From Pseudomonas sp. JQ170C (lineage in GTDB: Bacteria; Pseudomonadota; Gammaproteobacteria; Pseudomonadales; Pseudomonadaceae): 64,000 bases of DNA. The translations under genes and the position numbers were made by a program. Location of the stretch: contig NZ_CP141608.1 of the NCBI RefSeq assembly GCF_035581345.1, positions 124,001 through 188,000 on the forward strand. Reading direction: 5' to 3'. Shown here in pieces: positions 36,947-45,945 of the stretch (position 1 is the stretch's first letter; the number at the start of each line of letters is the position of its first letter). The notes under the pieces were generated by a model. The model saw nothing but the letters and a program-made list of their open reading frames with translations. It did no database searches and was not told the origin of the DNA.

Positions 36947-38343
36947 AACGCCTGTCGCTGCTGGGCCTGAGCCTGATGCTGTCGGCCTGCCAGATGGTGG
37001 GGCCGGACTACAAGGTGCCTGAGCAGGCGGCGGTCCAGCGCCCCGATCTGCAAGGCGCGCTGCGCCAGGATGCCAATAGCGTGGTGTCGGCGCCGGTGCC
37101 CAGGGACTGGTGGCGCTTGTACAAGGACCCGCGTCTGGACACCCTGGTCAGCCAGGCCCTGGCCGCCAACACCGAATTGCGCGTGGCGGCCGCCAACATC
37201 GCCCGTGCTCGTGCACAGGTTGAAGTGGCCGAATCCCAGGGCGGATTCAACGGTGGCGTGAAGCTCGGCGCCCAGCGCTTGCAGGAGTCCGGCGAAGCCT
37301 TTCTGCAGCCTGAGAAAGTGCCGGTGGCCAACATCGGCGAGGCGATTATCAGTGCCTCGTACCAGTTCGATCTGTGGGGCACCCTCAAACGGGGTGTCGA
37401 GGCCGCCCAGGCCAATGCCGATGCCACCCAGGCCGCGGCCGATACCGCACGGATAACCCTGGTGGCCGATGTGGTCCGCGCTTACACCCAGGTGTGCGCG
37501 GCCAACGAGGAATATCACATTGCCCGCGAATCCCTGGACCTGCAGGAGCAAAGCGTGGACCTGACCCAGCGCCTGCGCGACGCCGGGCGCGGTGACGAAA
37601 CCCAGGTGACCCGTTCGCAAACCCAGTTCAAGTCGTTGCGCGCCGAGCTGCCCCGATACCAGGCTGCGCGCGAAGCCGGCCTGTATACGCTGTCGATGCT
37701 GCTGGCCAAGCCGGTGGACCAACTGCCGGCGGGTACCGCCGACTGCGCGGAGCTGCCGCATATTGCGCAGGTGTTGCCGGTGGGCGACGGCGCCGCACTG
37801 CTCAAACGCCGCCCGGATATCCGCCAGGCCGAACGCAGCCTTGCCGCTGCCACGGCGACCATCGGTGTGGCCACCGGTCAGCTGTACCCGGATATCAGCA
37901 TCGGCGCCCAGGTGGGCACCATTGGTATCCTCGAGAACCTTGGCGAACCTGCAACCAACCGCTGGGGCTTTGGCCCGCTGCTGACCTGGACCGTACCGAC
38001 CAACGGCTCGCGGGCACGCATCCGCCAGGCCGAAGCTTCGACCCAGGCGGCGCTGGCGCATTTTGACGGGGTGGTGCTCAACGCCATCCGTGAAACCCAG
38101 ACCAGCCTGGCCAAGTACAGTGCCTTGTTGGAACGCCGTGACGCGCTGGCCGACGCCGAACGTTCGGCGCAGCTGGCGGCCGACCAGACCCACCGTTTCT
38201 ACAAGGCCGGGCGCGAATCATTCCTGGCGGATCTGCAGGCGACGCGCACCTACACCGACATGCGTGCGCAACTGGCCATGGCCAATACCCAGGTGGCGAT
38301 GGGGCAGATCGGCTTGTTCCTGGCCCTGGGCGGCGGTTGGTAG
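36943..38343 (+). CDS. NodT-family outer-membrane efflux lipoprotein
   Basis: TolC-like outer-membrane channel of 466 aa with a lipoprotein signal (MKRLSLLGLSLMLSAC, lipobox LSAC) followed by QMVGPDYKVPE, the standard opening of NodT/OprM-type factors. Two efflux repeats are visible: WWRLYKDPRLDTLVSQALAA and LLKRRPDIRQAERSLAAATA. It overlaps the adaptor gene by 4 nt, completing a MarR-FUSC-DUF1656-HlyD-NodT operon. The REP palindrome downstream probably terminates transcription. Confidence 0.93.
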   Translation: MKRLSLLGLSLMLSACQMVGPDYKVPEQAAVQRPDLQGALRQDANSVVSAPVPRDWWRLYKDPRLDTLVSQALAANTELRVAAANIARARAQVEVAESQGGFNGGVKLGAQRLQESGEAFLQPEKVPVANIGEAIISASYQFDLWGTLKRGVEAAQANADATQAAADTARITLVADVVRAYTQVCAANEEYHIARESLDLQEQSVDLTQRLRDAGRGDETQVTRSQTQFKSLRAELPRYQAAREAGLYTLSMLLAKPVDQLPAGTADCAELPHIAQVLPVGDGAALLKRRPDIRQAERSLAAATATIGVATGQLYPDISIGAQVGTIGILENLGEPATNRWGFGPLLTWTVPTNGSRARIRQAEASTQAALAHFDGVVLNAIRETQTSLAKYSALLERRDALADAERSAQLAADQTHRFYKAGRESFLADLQATRTYTDMRAQLAMANTQVAMGQIGLFLALGGGW

Positions 38344-38351
38344 ATTGCCTT

Positions 38352-38399
38352 GCGGGGCAAGCCCGCTCCTACAGCCCGGTAGGATCGGGCTTGCCCCGC
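38352..38399. repeat. REP palindrome between convergent genes
   Basis: Inverted repeat with arms GCGGGGCAAGCCCGCTCCTAC and its near-complement (one mismatch, GGATCGGGC) around a 6-nt loop. It sits in the 63-bp gap between the efflux operon and the slipin gene and can end both transcripts. Confidence 0.85.
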
Positions 38400-38406
38400 G
38401 ATCAGG

Positions 38407-39153
38407 TCACTTGTCCACAAACCCCTTGAGCATCTCGATCGGCAACGGAAACACAATGGTCGATGACTTGTCCCCGGCGATGCTGCCCAGGGTCTGCATA
38501 TAGCGCAGTTGCATCGCCCCCGGCTGGCGCCCAAGCATCTCGGCGGCCTGCATCAGCTTCTCCGATGCCTGCAATTCACCTTCGGCATGAATCACCTTGG
38601 CCCGCCGTTCACGTTCGGCCTCGGCCTGGCGGGCGATGGCGCGGATCATCGACTCGTTGAGGTCCACATGCTTGATCTCGACGTTGGCCACCTTGATGCC
38701 CCAGGCATCGGTCTGGGCATCGAGCACTTGGCGGATGTCGAGGTTCAGGCGTTCGCGCTCGGCCAGCAATTCATCGAGCTCATGCTTGCCCAGCACGGCA
38801 CGCAAGGTGGTCTGGGCAAGCTGGCTGGTGGCCATGAGAAAATCCTCGACCTGAATGATCGCCTTCTGCGGGTCCAGCACGCGAAAGTACAACACGGCAT
38901 TGACCTTCACCGAGACGTTGTCGCGGGTGATCACGTCCTGCGGCGGCACGTCGAGCACCACGGTGCGCAGGTCCACCCGGACCATCTGCTGGATCCCCGG
39001 AATCAGCAACACCAGCCCCGGCCCCTTGACCCGCCAGAAGCGCCCGAGCTGGAACACCACGCCACGCTCGTACTCGCGCAGGATGCGAAATGCCGACAGC
39101 AACAGCACCGCGGTCAACGCCAGCAGTGCGCCGAAACCCAGTTCAAAGAACAT
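38407..39153 (-). CDS. Slipin (stomatin/SPFH-domain membrane protein)
   Basis: SPFH-family protein of 248 aa. It has an N-terminal membrane anchor ([20 protein letters not shown]), then [20 protein letters not shown], the canonical stomatin opening, [20 protein letters not shown], and a C-terminal coiled coil ([20 protein letters not shown]). The start ATG at 39153 has AAGGAG 7 nt upstream and lies 2 bp after the NfeD stop. Slipins and NfeD proteases occur as partner pairs across bacteria and archaea; the protease can cleave the slipin C-terminus in studied cases. Role probably in membrane quality or microdomains. Confidence 0.93.
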   Translation of the reverse strand: MFFELGFGALLALTAVLLLSAFRILREYERGVVFQLGRFWRVKGPGLVLLIPGIQQMVRVDLRTVVLDVPPQDVITRDNVSVKVNAVLYFRVLDPQKAIIQVEDFLMATSQLAQTTLRAVLGKHELDELLAERERLNLDIRQVLDAQTDAWGIKVANVEIKHVDLNESMIRAIARQAEAERERRAKVIHAEGELQASEKLMQAAEMLGRQPGAMQLRYMQTLGSIAGDKSSTIVFPLPIEMLKGFVDK

Positions 39154-39155
39154 GC

Positions 39156-40541
39156 TCAATCTCCTTGCACCACGGCATCTGCCGCAGCACTGACGTCCAG
39201 AAGTACGCCCTTGCGTGAGATCACCCGGACGCGTTGCCCCACGTGCAGTGGCGTCTGGCACTGGGCCTGCCACTGCTCACCCTGCGCCTGAACAGACCCG
39301 ATGAACGGGTCGCTGTCGTTCACTGCCATCACGGTGGCAAGGCTCCCCACCAGCCCGGCATCGCCGCTGACCAGCGCACGCTTGCGCGCTCGCATGGCCA
39401 TGCCCAGCACGCCGCCAAGCAGCAGCGCCGAGAACAGGGCCAGGAACAGGATCAACGGCAAGGGGATGCCGAAACCGGGAACATCGGTGTCCATCAGGAT
39501 CACGGCACCCACCACGAAGGCGACGATGCCGCCAAAGCCGACCACCCCGAAGCTGGGCATGAACGCCTCGGCGATCATGAACGCCACGCCTAGCAGAATC
39601 AGCCCGGCCCCGGCATAGCTCACCGGCAACAATTGCAAGGCATACAAGGCCAGCAACAGGCAGATGCCGCCGATCACCCCGCCAACGCCAGAGCCCGGGC
39701 TCATGAACTCGAACATCAACCCGTACACGCCGATCATGATCAGGATCAGCGCCACACTGGGGTTGGTGATCACCGCCAGCAAACGCGTGCGCCAGTCCGG
39801 CTCGCGCTCGATCAGCGGTGCGGTAGCGGTGCTCAGTTGCTGGGATTGCCCGGCGGCCTCGAGGGTCTTGCCGTCGAGCTGGTGGAGCAAGTCGGGCAGG
39901 TCGTTGGCGACCCGGTCGATCACTTTCAGGCGTAGGGCTTCAGTGGCGGGCAGGCTCACGGCTTCCCGTACCGCCTGCTCGGCCCATTCGGCGTTGCGCC
40001 CGCGCAGCTGGGCAAGCCCACGGATGTAGGCGGCCGCGTCGTTGACCTGTTTGCGGGTCAGGGTGTCCTGTTCGCTTGGCGGGGCCTGCTTGTCCCCGGT
40101 CGGTGCCGGCGGCGGGGCAGCCGGGTCCTTGGGAGAGCCGGGCAGGCCACCGATTTGCACGGGTGTGGCGGCGCCCAGGTTGGTACCCGGGGCCATGGCC
40201 GCCACGTGGCTGGCGTAGAGGATGTAGGTGCCGGCGCTGGCGGCCCGGGCGCCGCCGGGGGCGACAAAGCTGGCAACCGGAACGGGGCTGGCGAGGATCG
40301 CCTTGATGATCTCGCGCATCGAGCTGTCGAGCCCGCCTGGGGTGTCGAGGCGGATCACCACCAACTGCGCCTGCGTGCTCTTGGCATGGTCCAGGCCACG
40401 GATCAGGTAGTCGGCACTGGCCGGGCCAATGGCACCGTTGATACTCAGTACCAGCACCGGCTGGCCGGGCGTAGCCTGGCTGCCCGCAAGCCCGCCGAGC
40501 CACAAGAGCAGCAGCAGGTACCGACACCAACGTGCGATCAC
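39156..40541 (-). CDS. NfeD-type membrane-bound ClpP-class serine protease
   Basis: Membrane protease of 461 aa (long NfeD). A signal/membrane segment is followed by a ClpP-like domain: [20 protein letters not shown] and [20 protein letters not shown], where the Ser of ASAG is the expected nucleophile. A Pro-rich insert with candidate Lys residues precedes the membrane helices ([20 protein letters not shown] onward). The C-terminal NfeD OB-fold holds [12 protein letters not shown] and [17 protein letters not shown]. It is co-transcribed with the slipin gene. Confidence 0.92.
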   Translation of the reverse strand: MIARWCRYLLLLLWLGGLAGSQATPGQPVLVLSINGAIGPASADYLIRGLDHAKSTQAQLVVIRLDTPGGLDSSMREIIKAILASPVPVASFVAPGGARAASAGTYILYASHVAAMAPGTNLGAATPVQIGGLPGSPKDPAAPPPAPTGDKQAPPSEQDTLTRKQVNDAAAYIRGLAQLRGRNAEWAEQAVREAVSLPATEALRLKVIDRVANDLPDLLHQLDGKTLEAAGQSQQLSTATAPLIEREPDWRTRLLAVITNPSVALILIMIGVYGLMFEFMSPGSGVGGVIGGICLLLALYALQLLPVSYAGAGLILLGVAFMIAEAFMPSFGVVGFGGIVAFVVGAVILMDTDVPGFGIPLPLILFLALFSALLLGGVLGMAMRARKRALVSGDAGLVGSLATVMAVNDSDPFIGSVQAQGEQWQAQCQTPLHVGQRVRVISRKGVLLDVSAAADAVVQGD

Positions 40542-40571
40542 CTGAATTCACCCGGTTTGTGCGTGTCCAAT

Positions 40572-40610
40572 AAGTTTAGTCCGCTGCCCTGAGCAGCACG
40601 GCCTAAACTT
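40572..40610. promoter_or_regulatory. Nested inverted repeat in the nfeD-ybaK divergent spacer
   Basis: Outer arms AAGTTTAG / CTAAACTT (8 bp, perfect) enclose inner arms GCTGC / GCAGC around CCTGA. The element occupies much of the 101-bp region between two divergent genes and could be an operator or an RNA hairpin in either 5' leader. Confidence 0.4.
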
Positions 40611-40642
40611 CAGAAGTGGGGGGCTACAACCGGAGGTGCATC

Positions 40643-41101
40643 ATGCGTATGGCAAAAACGCTGCAGCAATGCCTGGACAAGGCTGGCTGCGACTACGACA
40701 TCGTTCCTCACGCGCACTCATCCACCAGCCTTGAGTCGGCGCGCATGGCTGGCGTACCCGCCGAGCGGGTGGCCAAGTCGGTCATGCTCGACGACCGCCA
40801 CGGCAATTACCTGATGGCTGTGCTGCCCGCCAACCGTCACCTGGACATGAGCAAGGTCCAGGCCACCGGCCAGTGGCACATGACCTCGGAAAGCAACCTG
40901 CCTCACTTGTTTGGCGATTGCGAACGCGGCGCCATCCCGGCGATGGGTGATGCCTATTCGATCAAGATGCTGGTCGACCCGACCCTCACTCGTCAGGGCG
41001 ACATCTACGTCGAGGCTGGCGATCACGACCACCTGATCCACATGAACATGGCGCAGTACTTGAAACTGGTGCCGAGCGCCGAAGTGCGTGAGGTTTGCTG
41101 A
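40643..41101 (+). CDS. YbaK/EbsC-type aminoacyl-tRNA deacylase family protein
   Basis: Cytoplasmic protein of 152 aa of the YbaK/ProX fold, which hydrolyses mischarged aminoacyl-tRNA in trans in characterised members. Family marks: HAHSSTSLESARMAGVPAER, AKSVMLDD with the conserved Lys, and a central FGDCERGAIPAMGDAYSIKM matching the usual GGxxxPxG-type loop. The start ATG at 40643 has GGAGG at 6-nt spacing. The specific amino acid cannot be inferred. Confidence 0.88.
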   Translation: MRMAKTLQQCLDKAGCDYDIVPHAHSSTSLESARMAGVPAERVAKSVMLDDRHGNYLMAVLPANRHLDMSKVQATGQWHMTSESNLPHLFGDCERGAIPAMGDAYSIKMLVDPTLTRQGDIYVEAGDHDHLIHMNMAQYLKLVPSAEVREVC

Positions 41102-41161
41102 TGATCAACCCACTGCCAGGCTGGCGTCGTGGATGCCCGGCCTGGCCCAAAGGAGTGTCCC

Positions 41162-41401
41162 ATGGAAGCACCCAACCATAAGTTCTCTGAATTGTTCAAA
41201 CAGCTGGGCCTGCCCGACGATCCGGTCGGTATCGACCAGTTCATCACCAGCCATTCGCCGCTCAAGGGCGACATAAAACTGGTGGATGCGCCGTTCTGGA
41301 CACCGGCCCAGAAGGCCTTTCTGCAGGAAAGCGTTAACGAGGATGCCGACTGGGCGGTGATGTTCGACCAGCTCAACGAGGCCCTGCGAAATAAACGCTG
41401 A
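41162..41401 (+). CDS. DUF2789 family protein
   Basis: Small cytoplasmic protein of 79 aa: HKFSELFKQLGLPDDPVGID, HSPLKGDIKLVDAPFWTPAQ and AFLQESVNEDADWAVMFDQL, all typical of DUF2789. The start is set by AAAGGAG 6 nt before the ATG at 41162. Function unknown. Confidence 0.85.
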   Translation: MEAPNHKFSELFKQLGLPDDPVGIDQFITSHSPLKGDIKLVDAPFWTPAQKAFLQESVNEDADWAVMFDQLNEALRNKR

Positions 41402-41466
41402 GTGGCACCTGATACCGGCGTTCGGCGTTGCTATGCTCAGAAAAAAACAACAGGGGGATAGCGCCA

Positions 41467-42105
41467 ATGAAAGATCCCTATGCCGTCGGTTTCTGGTGTG
41501 CCGTGACAGCCTTGGGTCTGCTGACCGTCGGTTATTTCTATGGTGTCAAACAGACTTACCAACTGCATCAGGCGATGGTGTTTCTCTACGCCGCCGGGGG
41601 CGTGATCGGGGCACTGGCCTTGACTGCGCTGGCCTGGATTGCCTGGCAGCAGTTGCGAGTCAGCAAACGCCAACTCGCCCAGGGGCGCACGCTGGTCGCC
41701 ATCTGGAACACCAAGGTGGCCTTGCGCCGGGTCGAGACAGTATTCGACCGCTACTTCTGGGGCAGCTACTGGCAACCGGGGCGGACCTTCCAGGAAGTCA
41801 TGGGCGAGCTTGAGGGCACGCCACTGGAGCAAAGCCTCGAGGCCCTAAAACGCCAGTGCCGCGAGCTGGACAAGGAAACCCACGACCTGCGCCGTCACTG
41901 GCTGGACAACGCCCGAGAGCTGTCCACCGTTGCCACGGCGATGGCCCGCGAGCGGTATCAACTGGACTTGTGCGACTCACAGCAAAGCAGTGGCCGCGGG
42001 GGTGCGGTACTCAACCGCGATCTGGAAGTGCTGGTGTACACCTGGTCGGCACGCCTGCGCAGCTTCGACCACCAGCTCGACGAGCTGGAGGGCGAATACC
42101 GCTGA
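41467..42105 (+). CDS. Hypothetical membrane protein with cytoplasmic helical domain
   Basis: Protein of 212 aa with two membrane helices at about residues 8-26 (GFWCAVTALGLLTVGYFYG) and 38-60 (VFLYAAGGVIGALALTALAW), then a charged helical region predicted as coiled coil (LEQSLEALKRQCRELDKETH). The short GGGG-containing leader precedes ATG 41467. I do not recognise a named family. It lies between two small conserved genes and shows no evident partnership. Confidence 0.75.
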   Translation: MKDPYAVGFWCAVTALGLLTVGYFYGVKQTYQLHQAMVFLYAAGGVIGALALTALAWIAWQQLRVSKRQLAQGRTLVAIWNTKVALRRVETVFDRYFWGSYWQPGRTFQEVMGELEGTPLEQSLEALKRQCRELDKETHDLRRHWLDNARELSTVATAMARERYQLDLCDSQQSSGRGGAVLNRDLEVLVYTWSARLRSFDHQLDELEGEYR

Positions 42106-42121
42106 GGGACGTCGCGGCGAA

Positions 42122-42562
42122 TCAATCGCCGCGAATGTACTGTTCCAGTTGCAGGATCATGTTGGCCTGCTCGGCGATGGCCTCTTTTACCAGGTCACCG
42201 ATCGACAGCAGGCCCAGCAGCTCACCGTTCTCCACCACCGGCAGGTGACGCAGGTGGCTGTTGGTCATCATGTTCATGCAGTACTCGATGTTCTGGTGCG
42301 GGTCCACCGTGATCACCGGCGCGCTCATGATCGCGCTGACCGGTGTACCGACCGAAGAGCGGCCCTTGAGCACCATCTTGCGCGCATAGTCGCGCTCACT
42401 GACGATCCCCACCACTTGCCCGCCCTCGACCACCGGCAACGCGCCGACGTTCTTTTCAGCCATCAACTTGAGCGCATCGAGCACCATATGGTCCGGACCG
42501 ATGGTGTGAACCTGATGGTGCTGCTGGGCTTTGGTTTTTAGAAGCTGTGCCACGGTTTTCAT
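42122..42562 (-). CDS. Tandem CBS-domain protein
   Basis: Cytoplasmic protein of 146 aa formed almost wholly of two CBS motifs: ALKLMAEKNVGALPVVEGGQ with VVGIVSERDYARKM, and EYCMNMMTNSHLRHLPVVEN with GELLGLLSIGDLV. CBS pairs bind adenosine nucleotides and sense energy state. It ends three bases' width from the convergent hypothetical gene's region (16-bp gap), so no room exists for a strong terminator. Confidence 0.9.
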   Translation of the reverse strand: MKTVAQLLKTKAQQHHQVHTIGPDHMVLDALKLMAEKNVGALPVVEGGQVVGIVSERDYARKMVLKGRSSVGTPVSAIMSAPVITVDPHQNIEYCMNMMTNSHLRHLPVVENGELLGLLSIGDLVKEAIAEQANMILQLEQYIRGD

Positions 42563-42692
42563 AGAGGCCTCTGCAATGCTGGGAGTTGTTGACGGCAGAT
42601 ACCTACAGAATCGTGTACAGATGGCTACAGGGCAAGGGAGAAAGCGGCATCGACCCGATTGAAAAACGTCATGGCCGGGAAACCGGCTGCCT

Positions 42693-42717
42693 TGCCGGGT
42701 TTCTACTGAACCCGGCA
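42693..42717 (-). terminator. Hairpin downstream of the DUF3857/transglutaminase gene
   Basis: TGCCGGGTT, 7-nt loop, AACCCGGCA: perfect 9-bp stem 11 bp past the stop at 42729, at the end of the long minus-strand gene run. No U-run follows. Confidence 0.55.
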
Positions 42718-42728
42718 GGGCGCGCGGA

Positions 42729-44585
42729 TCAGCTCTTGTGCACGATCACCTGGCTGTTCAGGTCATTGAGCATGGCGTCTACCACAGGCTTCATCTTCTC
42801 GTAGTCGGCAACGCTGCACACCGCCTTGGGGTAGTGGAAGTCCATGCGGCGTTTGACCACCACGCTGTTGCCTTGCTGAATGTACTCGGCGGTGTAGTCA
42901 ATGAACGCGTCTTTGAGCGTCACCGACTTTGGCGCGGCCAGAATCTTCACATCAGCCGGGAATTCGTAGCGGGCCTGTTCCTCGTTCACCCCCGAGATAC
43001 AGCCGAAGGGCTGGGTGCGCTGCTTCTCGGCGACAAAACCGAACACGTTCTGAGCGATGCCGCCGGCCAGGCTGGTGAGGGTCGGTACGCCGATCGGGCC
43101 GGGCAGGTTTGCCAGGTTCTCGCTGCGACCGTCGATCTGCACCTCGAAGGCACCGCTGCCTTCCAGGTCGCCGCTGCGGGTCTTGCCGCTACCGGTCTGG
43201 CCGTAGTTGGCGAGAATCTGCTGGACCATCAGGTCGCGCTGGGCCGGGGTCATGTTGCGAACGCCCCAGCGGTTGAGCTCCGCTGCCCAGCCATCGATTT
43301 TCGAGACATGCCGGAAGTCGGCAGCGCCGCTGCTGGCCACGGTGAAGGTGGTGCTGTTCTCGACCTTGCTCAATTGAGTGGCCGGGGTGTGGCCCAGCGT
43401 CCCGGTGCGGGTGAGCAGGGTGGGTTTGTCCAGCACCGGCACCGGCAGGAAACCGCTGGCGATGGATTCGACGGTGGAGTCCAGGTACAGGTCCAGGTTC
43501 GGGATGTAGGTGATCACATGGTTGATCACCCCCAGGGTGGGGACGGTGGGCAAGGCATAGGCATTGCCCAGGTTGATCAGTGCCGGGGTGCTGTCGATGT
43601 CCACGGCGGCCAGCAGGGCTTCGAGCAGGGCGACATGGTCCTTGCAGTCGCCATAGCGGTTGCTGAGCACGGTATCGGCGGCGTGGGGCACAACGCTGCC
43701 GGCGCCGATGTACACCGCCACATAGCGAATGTTGCGACGCACCCAGTCGCCCAGGGCCAGGGCCTTGTCCCGCGGGTTGTCGAGCTTGGCGGTCAGCGAA
43801 ACGGCCAGCTCGCGAATGGCCGGCGTGACCTCGGTCTTGGCCCGCGCCGCATAGGCTTTGGCAAAGTTGCTGTAGTCATCGAAGGTGGAAACGGCCAGGT
43901 ACTTGCCGTAATCCGAGTACGCCACGGCGCCCATTTCGATACGGGCATTGTCGCCCTGCACATAGTCCCACTGATAGACGGTGCGCCCGGCAGCGGTCTT
44001 GGGCGCGACAGCCTTGAAGCCTCTGGCGTCGGCATGCAGCTTGAGGTTCGCCGGCAGATCGTAGATCTGGGTGAACTGCTTGGTGGGGTGGAACTGCGGC
44101 ATCGCCAGGTCTTCAAACTGGCCGGGGAACAGCGGCGTCTTGCGCTGCTTCTTGACGTTCAGCACCAGCCGGTCGCCCACCGCCACGTCCGGGAAGATCA
44201 CCACCTTCACCAGGCTGTCATGGAACATCGGCGCCTGTGCCGACTGTTGCTCCTGCTGCTCCTTGATCTGCTCGGCGCCGACCATCACCTTGCGGCCGTC
44301 GGGCTTCTGGGTATAGGCCTGGAGCACATCGAGGCTTTCCAGGGTGCGGTTGTAGTACAGCGAATGCTGGGCGCGGTACTGGATGGCGCGCTCTTCGTTG
44401 ATCAGGGTGACCAGCTCCTGCGTGGTCTCGAAGCTGCCGTCTTCGGCAACCACGGTGCGTTGAATATCCTTTTCAATGGTGACAGAGGGGTCGGTGCCGT
44501 CATCCTTGGCCTGGGCCAGGGAGAACATGAACAGACAGCAGAACATCCCGGCCAGGCGGGCCGGGGTCAAAGCGAGGCACTTCAT
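42729..44585 (-). CDS. DUF3857 / transglutaminase-like periplasmic protein
   Basis: Exported protein of 618 aa. The ATG at 44585 (AAGGA 5 nt upstream) gives the signal peptide MKCLALTPARLAGMFCCLFM ending SLAQA. Residues 30-230 are DUF3857 (IEKDIQRTVVAEDGSFETTQ). A transglutaminase-like core follows with Cys in LSNRYGDCKDHVALLEALLA, His in GVINHVITYIPN and Asp in LDLYLDSTVES, an intact triad. The frame continues upstream to 44870 but that part is out of character. It sits 73 bp after the VWA gene at the end of the srf-like cluster; it may be the last gene of that operon or a separate unit. Confidence 0.88.
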   Translation of the reverse strand: MKCLALTPARLAGMFCCLFMFSLAQAKDDGTDPSVTIEKDIQRTVVAEDGSFETTQELVTLINEERAIQYRAQHSLYYNRTLESLDVLQAYTQKPDGRKVMVGAEQIKEQQEQQSAQAPMFHDSLVKVVIFPDVAVGDRLVLNVKKQRKTPLFPGQFEDLAMPQFHPTKQFTQIYDLPANLKLHADARGFKAVAPKTAAGRTVYQWDYVQGDNARIEMGAVAYSDYGKYLAVSTFDDYSNFAKAYAARAKTEVTPAIRELAVSLTAKLDNPRDKALALGDWVRRNIRYVAVYIGAGSVVPHAADTVLSNRYGDCKDHVALLEALLAAVDIDSTPALINLGNAYALPTVPTLGVINHVITYIPNLDLYLDSTVESIASGFLPVPVLDKPTLLTRTGTLGHTPATQLSKVENSTTFTVASSGAADFRHVSKIDGWAAELNRWGVRNMTPAQRDLMVQQILANYGQTGSGKTRSGDLEGSGAFEVQIDGRSENLANLPGPIGVPTLTSLAGGIAQNVFGFVAEKQRTQPFGCISGVNEEQARYEFPADVKILAAPKSVTLKDAFIDYTAEYIQQGNSVVVKRRMDFHYPKAVCSVADYEKMKPVVDAMLNDLNSQVIVHKS

Positions 44586-44658
44586 AAAGATCCTTCTCTT
44601 GCAGAGGAATTCCAGCGAACCGATAAGCTTAATGCGAATCAGTCCGCTGCATTTTGCC

Positions 44659-45933
44659 TCAATTGCACCCCGATGCGCTGGAAACTTCCTGGCTGGCCTC
44701 CTGCAATGCGGATGCCACGGCGGCGGCATCGTTGGCGGTGTACACCCGGCCGCCCGTGTTTTTGGCCGCACAATTGGAGCCGGAGCTGGCGCTGATGTTG
44801 ACGATGTTGATGCGCAGCCGCGGTTGTTGTTCGGCAATCTGGCGTGACACGGCGCACACGCTTTGCCCACAGCTGTCGCTGCCGTCGACGAACATGATGA
44901 TCATCCCGTCGCGGTCACGGCCGTTCATTTTTGCCGCGGCCGCTTCCAGGCTGATGCCCAGCGCGGTCCCGCCCTGAGGCTGCAGTTGACTGATGCGCTG
45001 GGTCAGGTCGCTCCGCTGCGAGGGGTCGAACACCCCATGATCCACGGGCGTGCGGCAACCATCGAAGGTCACCAGGCGCATGTCGATGCCCTGGTCCAGG
45101 TTCTGGATCACGGTCGTGAGCGAGCTTTTGGCGACATCCATGCGCGAGACTCGCTCGTTGGTGTCATAGGGCAAGAACTCCTCCACCAGCGGTACCCGGC
45201 GCAGCACGGTGATGTACCACGCCTCGTTTTCGCGCTTGACCCGGATCCGCTCATCCATCGACCCCGAGGTGTCGAGCACCACGGCGAACTCCGACGCCTG
45301 GAAGTTGCCGTTCGGCGTACAGACCTGGGCTTCTGGGGGGAGGGTTGACCATAGCTGGCGCAACGACGGCCACCACAGGTACAGCCCGTAGAGTAGGGCG
45401 AGCAGCAACAGGCCCAGCAGCCAGGGCCATAGCACCAACGGCCGACGCACACGTACCGGGCGGGGCGGCGGCGGTGCTGGGGCGGGCCTGGGTGCTGTCA
45501 CGGGCGGTGCAGGGGGCTTGGGCGCCACCGGTGCTGGCGAGGGCTGCGGCTGGCCCCAGCGCACCACCAGCGGCTCGCCATTGATGCTGTACAAGTTGTT
45601 CAGGTCCGGGGCGCCGATCAGTTTGTTCAGTGCCTGGGCTGCCGCGCCCTGACCGCGCCGGTCGAGCTCCTGGGCCAGTTGCTGGACCGCCGCCTGGCGT
45701 TCTTCGTAGCGCTGCAGCAGCACCGCCTGTTGCTGGCGCTCGAGGCTGGCGTACAGGTGCGGCTGGCCTTCCAGCGCCGTCCACCATTCCAGCACGCCGT
45801 CCCGGCCCTGGCGGGGCTTGGCGTACAGGTGGGCGATGCTGGGCGGAAAGTGCTGGTCAATGAGCCCCACCGTCTGCTCAAGCGCCGCGGCGGCGTCCTG
45901 GTTGGCCTGGGTGTCGCGCAGTACTCGTTGCAT
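44659..45933 (-). CDS. Single-pass membrane VWA-domain protein, copy 1 of a tandem pair
   Basis: Protein of 424 aa. The N-terminal cytoplasmic domain (1-130) ends LNNLYSINGEPLVVRWGQ. It is followed by a Pro-rich linker, one membrane helix (LWPWLLGLLLLALLYGLYLW) and a periplasmic von Willebrand A domain with intact MIDAS (VVLDTSGSMD) and FVDGSDSCG. Cysteines are shared with copy 2 (TFDGCRTPVDHGVF). The next gene upstream (45946-47172) is a clear paralogue. AGGGAG precedes the ATG by 8 nt. The N-terminal domain resembles that of the SrfA-like protein encoded far upstream in the same cluster. Inferred role: metal-dependent adhesion or scaffold on the periplasmic face. Confidence 0.85.
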   Translation of the reverse strand: MQRVLRDTQANQDAAAALEQTVGLIDQHFPPSIAHLYAKPRQGRDGVLEWWTALEGQPHLYASLERQQQAVLLQRYEERQAAVQQLAQELDRRGQGAAAQALNKLIGAPDLNNLYSINGEPLVVRWGQPQPSPAPVAPKPPAPPVTAPRPAPAPPPPRPVRVRRPLVLWPWLLGLLLLALLYGLYLWWPSLRQLWSTLPPEAQVCTPNGNFQASEFAVVLDTSGSMDERIRVKRENEAWYITVLRRVPLVEEFLPYDTNERVSRMDVAKSSLTTVIQNLDQGIDMRLVTFDGCRTPVDHGVFDPSQRSDLTQRISQLQPQGGTALGISLEAAAAKMNGRDRDGMIIMFVDGSDSCGQSVCAVSRQIAEQQPRLRINIVNISASSGSNCAAKNTGGRVYTANDAAAVASALQEASQEVSSASGCN

Positions 45934-45945
45934 GGATTCGACTCC

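Noticed and set aside
42738..44795. A 685-codon frame antisense to the DUF3857/transglutaminase gene
   Set aside because: The minus-strand frame has a signal peptide, ribosome binding site and intact catalytic motifs; the plus-strand product has none.
44586..44870. N-terminal extension of the DUF3857 protein
   Set aside because: It overlaps the VWA gene and reads as a Pro/Cys/Arg-rich shadow; the start at 44585 has a signal peptide and a good ribosome binding site.
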